This document shows, one piece after another, positions 5,560-6,127 of a stretch of DNA of 6,127 bases. The translations under genes were made by a program, and so were the position numbers. This stretch comes from DBFJGL01 sp048394785 (GTDB lineage Bacteria; Bacillota; Clostridia; Christensenellales; CAG-917), in NCBI GenBank assembly GCA_048394785.1, contig DBFJGL010000101.1:1-6127 (forward strand), written 5' to 3'. A model generated the notes under the pieces. That model had not been told where the DNA came from and made no database searches. It worked only from the letters and a program-made list of their open reading frames with translations. Each line of letters starts with the position of its first letter. Within the stretch, counting starts at the first letter, position 1.

Positions 5560-6127
5560 TCAATACATTCCGTCCATACCGCCTTGGGGCATAGGCATTG
5601 CGGGCGCGGGTTCTTTAATGTCGGTGACAAGAGCCTCGGTGGTGAGCAGGGTGCCCGCCACGCTCGCCGCATTCTGCAACGCGCTTCTCGTGACCTTGGT
5701 CGGATCGAGTATGCCGGCTTTGACCATATCGCAGTAAATTGCCTTAGCCGCGTCGTAGCCGTAATTCGCCTTTTTGGAATTCACGATGTTGCTTGCCACG
5801 ACTCCGCCGTCCACGCCCGCGTTTACGGCGATTTGTCTGATGGGGGCTTCGAGTGCCGCAAGCACGATTTTTGCGCCGGTAGCCACGTCGCCGGAAAGAC
5901 CTTTGCAGGCTTTTGCAACGGCGGGAGCAATGGAGAGGAGTGCAACGCCGCCGCCGGGGACGATGCCTTCTTCGACAGCCGCGCGGGTTGCGTTGAGGGC
6001 GTCCTCTATGCGCATTTTACGTTCTTTCATTTCGATTTCGGTTGCCGCGCCCACGCCGATGACGGCTACGCCGCCTGCGAGTTTCGCAACGCGTTCCTGC
6101 AACTTTTCTTTGTCGTAATCGGAAGTG
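5560..6127 (-). CDS. groEL: Chaperonin GroEL (Hsp60), C-terminal 188 residues, 5' end outside window
   Basis: Cytoplasmic chaperonin subunit that forms the double ring in which proteins fold with ATP and GroES. The visible part begins TSDYDKEKLQERVAKLAGG and stays open to the window edge, so the gene continues beyond 6127. An apparent start at 6102 is an internal TTG leucine codon. IEDALNATRAA (40-50 of the fragment) contains the aspartate equivalent to E. coli Asp398, needed for ATP hydrolysis. PGGG (57-60) and ILDPTKVTRSALQNAASVAG complete the C-terminal half of the equatorial domain. The intermediate-domain segment GGVAVIGVGAATEIE is also conserved. The tail is short, ending PMPQGGMDGMY, a brief version of the Gly-Met tail that lines the ring floor. 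The stop TGA is followed by a strong terminator. groES, if adjacent, would lie further upstream, outside the window. Confidence 0.97.
   Translation of the reverse strand, partial: TSDYDKEKLQERVAKLAGGVAVIGVGAATEIEMKERKMRIEDALNATRAAVEEGIVPGGGVALLSIAPAVAKACKGLSGDVATGAKIVLAALEAPIRQIAVNAGVDGGVVASNIVNSKKANYGYDAAKAIYCDMVKAGILDPTKVTRSALQNAASVAGTLLTTEALVTDIKEPAPAMPMPQGGMDGMY

Noticed and set aside
5549..5563. Short palindrome TTGATTT-C-AAATCAA over the groEL stop codon
   Set aside because: AT-rich, one-base centre and overlapping coding sequence; most likely chance and unable to form a useful hairpin.

Overview
The window carries one complete five-gene operon for ATP-driven polyamine uptake and the 3' end of a chaperonin gene. 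All genes lie on the minus strand. The sequence suggests an uncultured Gram-positive-type bacterium of the Clostridia/Firmicutes group. The support for this is strong AGGAGG-type ribosome binding sites before nearly every gene, a lipoprotein-type solute-binding protein, GTG starts, moderate GC content, and a HTH-cupin regulator placed directly ahead of potABCD. This assignment is inference; there is no rRNA or other strong marker here.

Read in the direction of transcription (high to low coordinates), the window opens inside groEL (5560-6127, 5' part outside the window), which ends in a strong intrinsic terminator at 5500-5530. About 130 bases later comes a textbook sigma-A promoter (TTGACA, 17 bases, TATAAT; 5344-5372). 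Just downstream is a perfect 9-bp inverted repeat (5309-5331) that is a good candidate operator. The operon then runs: an XRE-HTH/cupin repressor-like gene (4704-5237), potA ATPase (3223-4692), potB permease (2408-3226), potC permease (1593-2414) and potD substrate-binding lipoprotein (139-1596). The gene junctions are 11 bp apart or overlap by 4, 7 and 4 bp, so translation is probably coupled throughout. A hairpin at 53-82 follows potD.

The parts form a full importer. PotD captures polyamine outside the membrane, PotB and PotC form the channel, and PotA powers it. The HTH-cupin protein probably senses the polyamine or a related ligand and controls its own operon through the palindrome. The gene set is ordinary, but three proteins depart from the textbook form. 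PotA has a second copy of its C-terminal TOBE/OB regulatory module and a small insert in its helical domain. PotD has a lipobox plus a C-terminal transmembrane helix, so it may be anchored at both ends, and it has an extra segment between its N-terminal lobe and the central core. I found no mobile element, CRISPR array, tRNA or rRNA, and no clearly new system.
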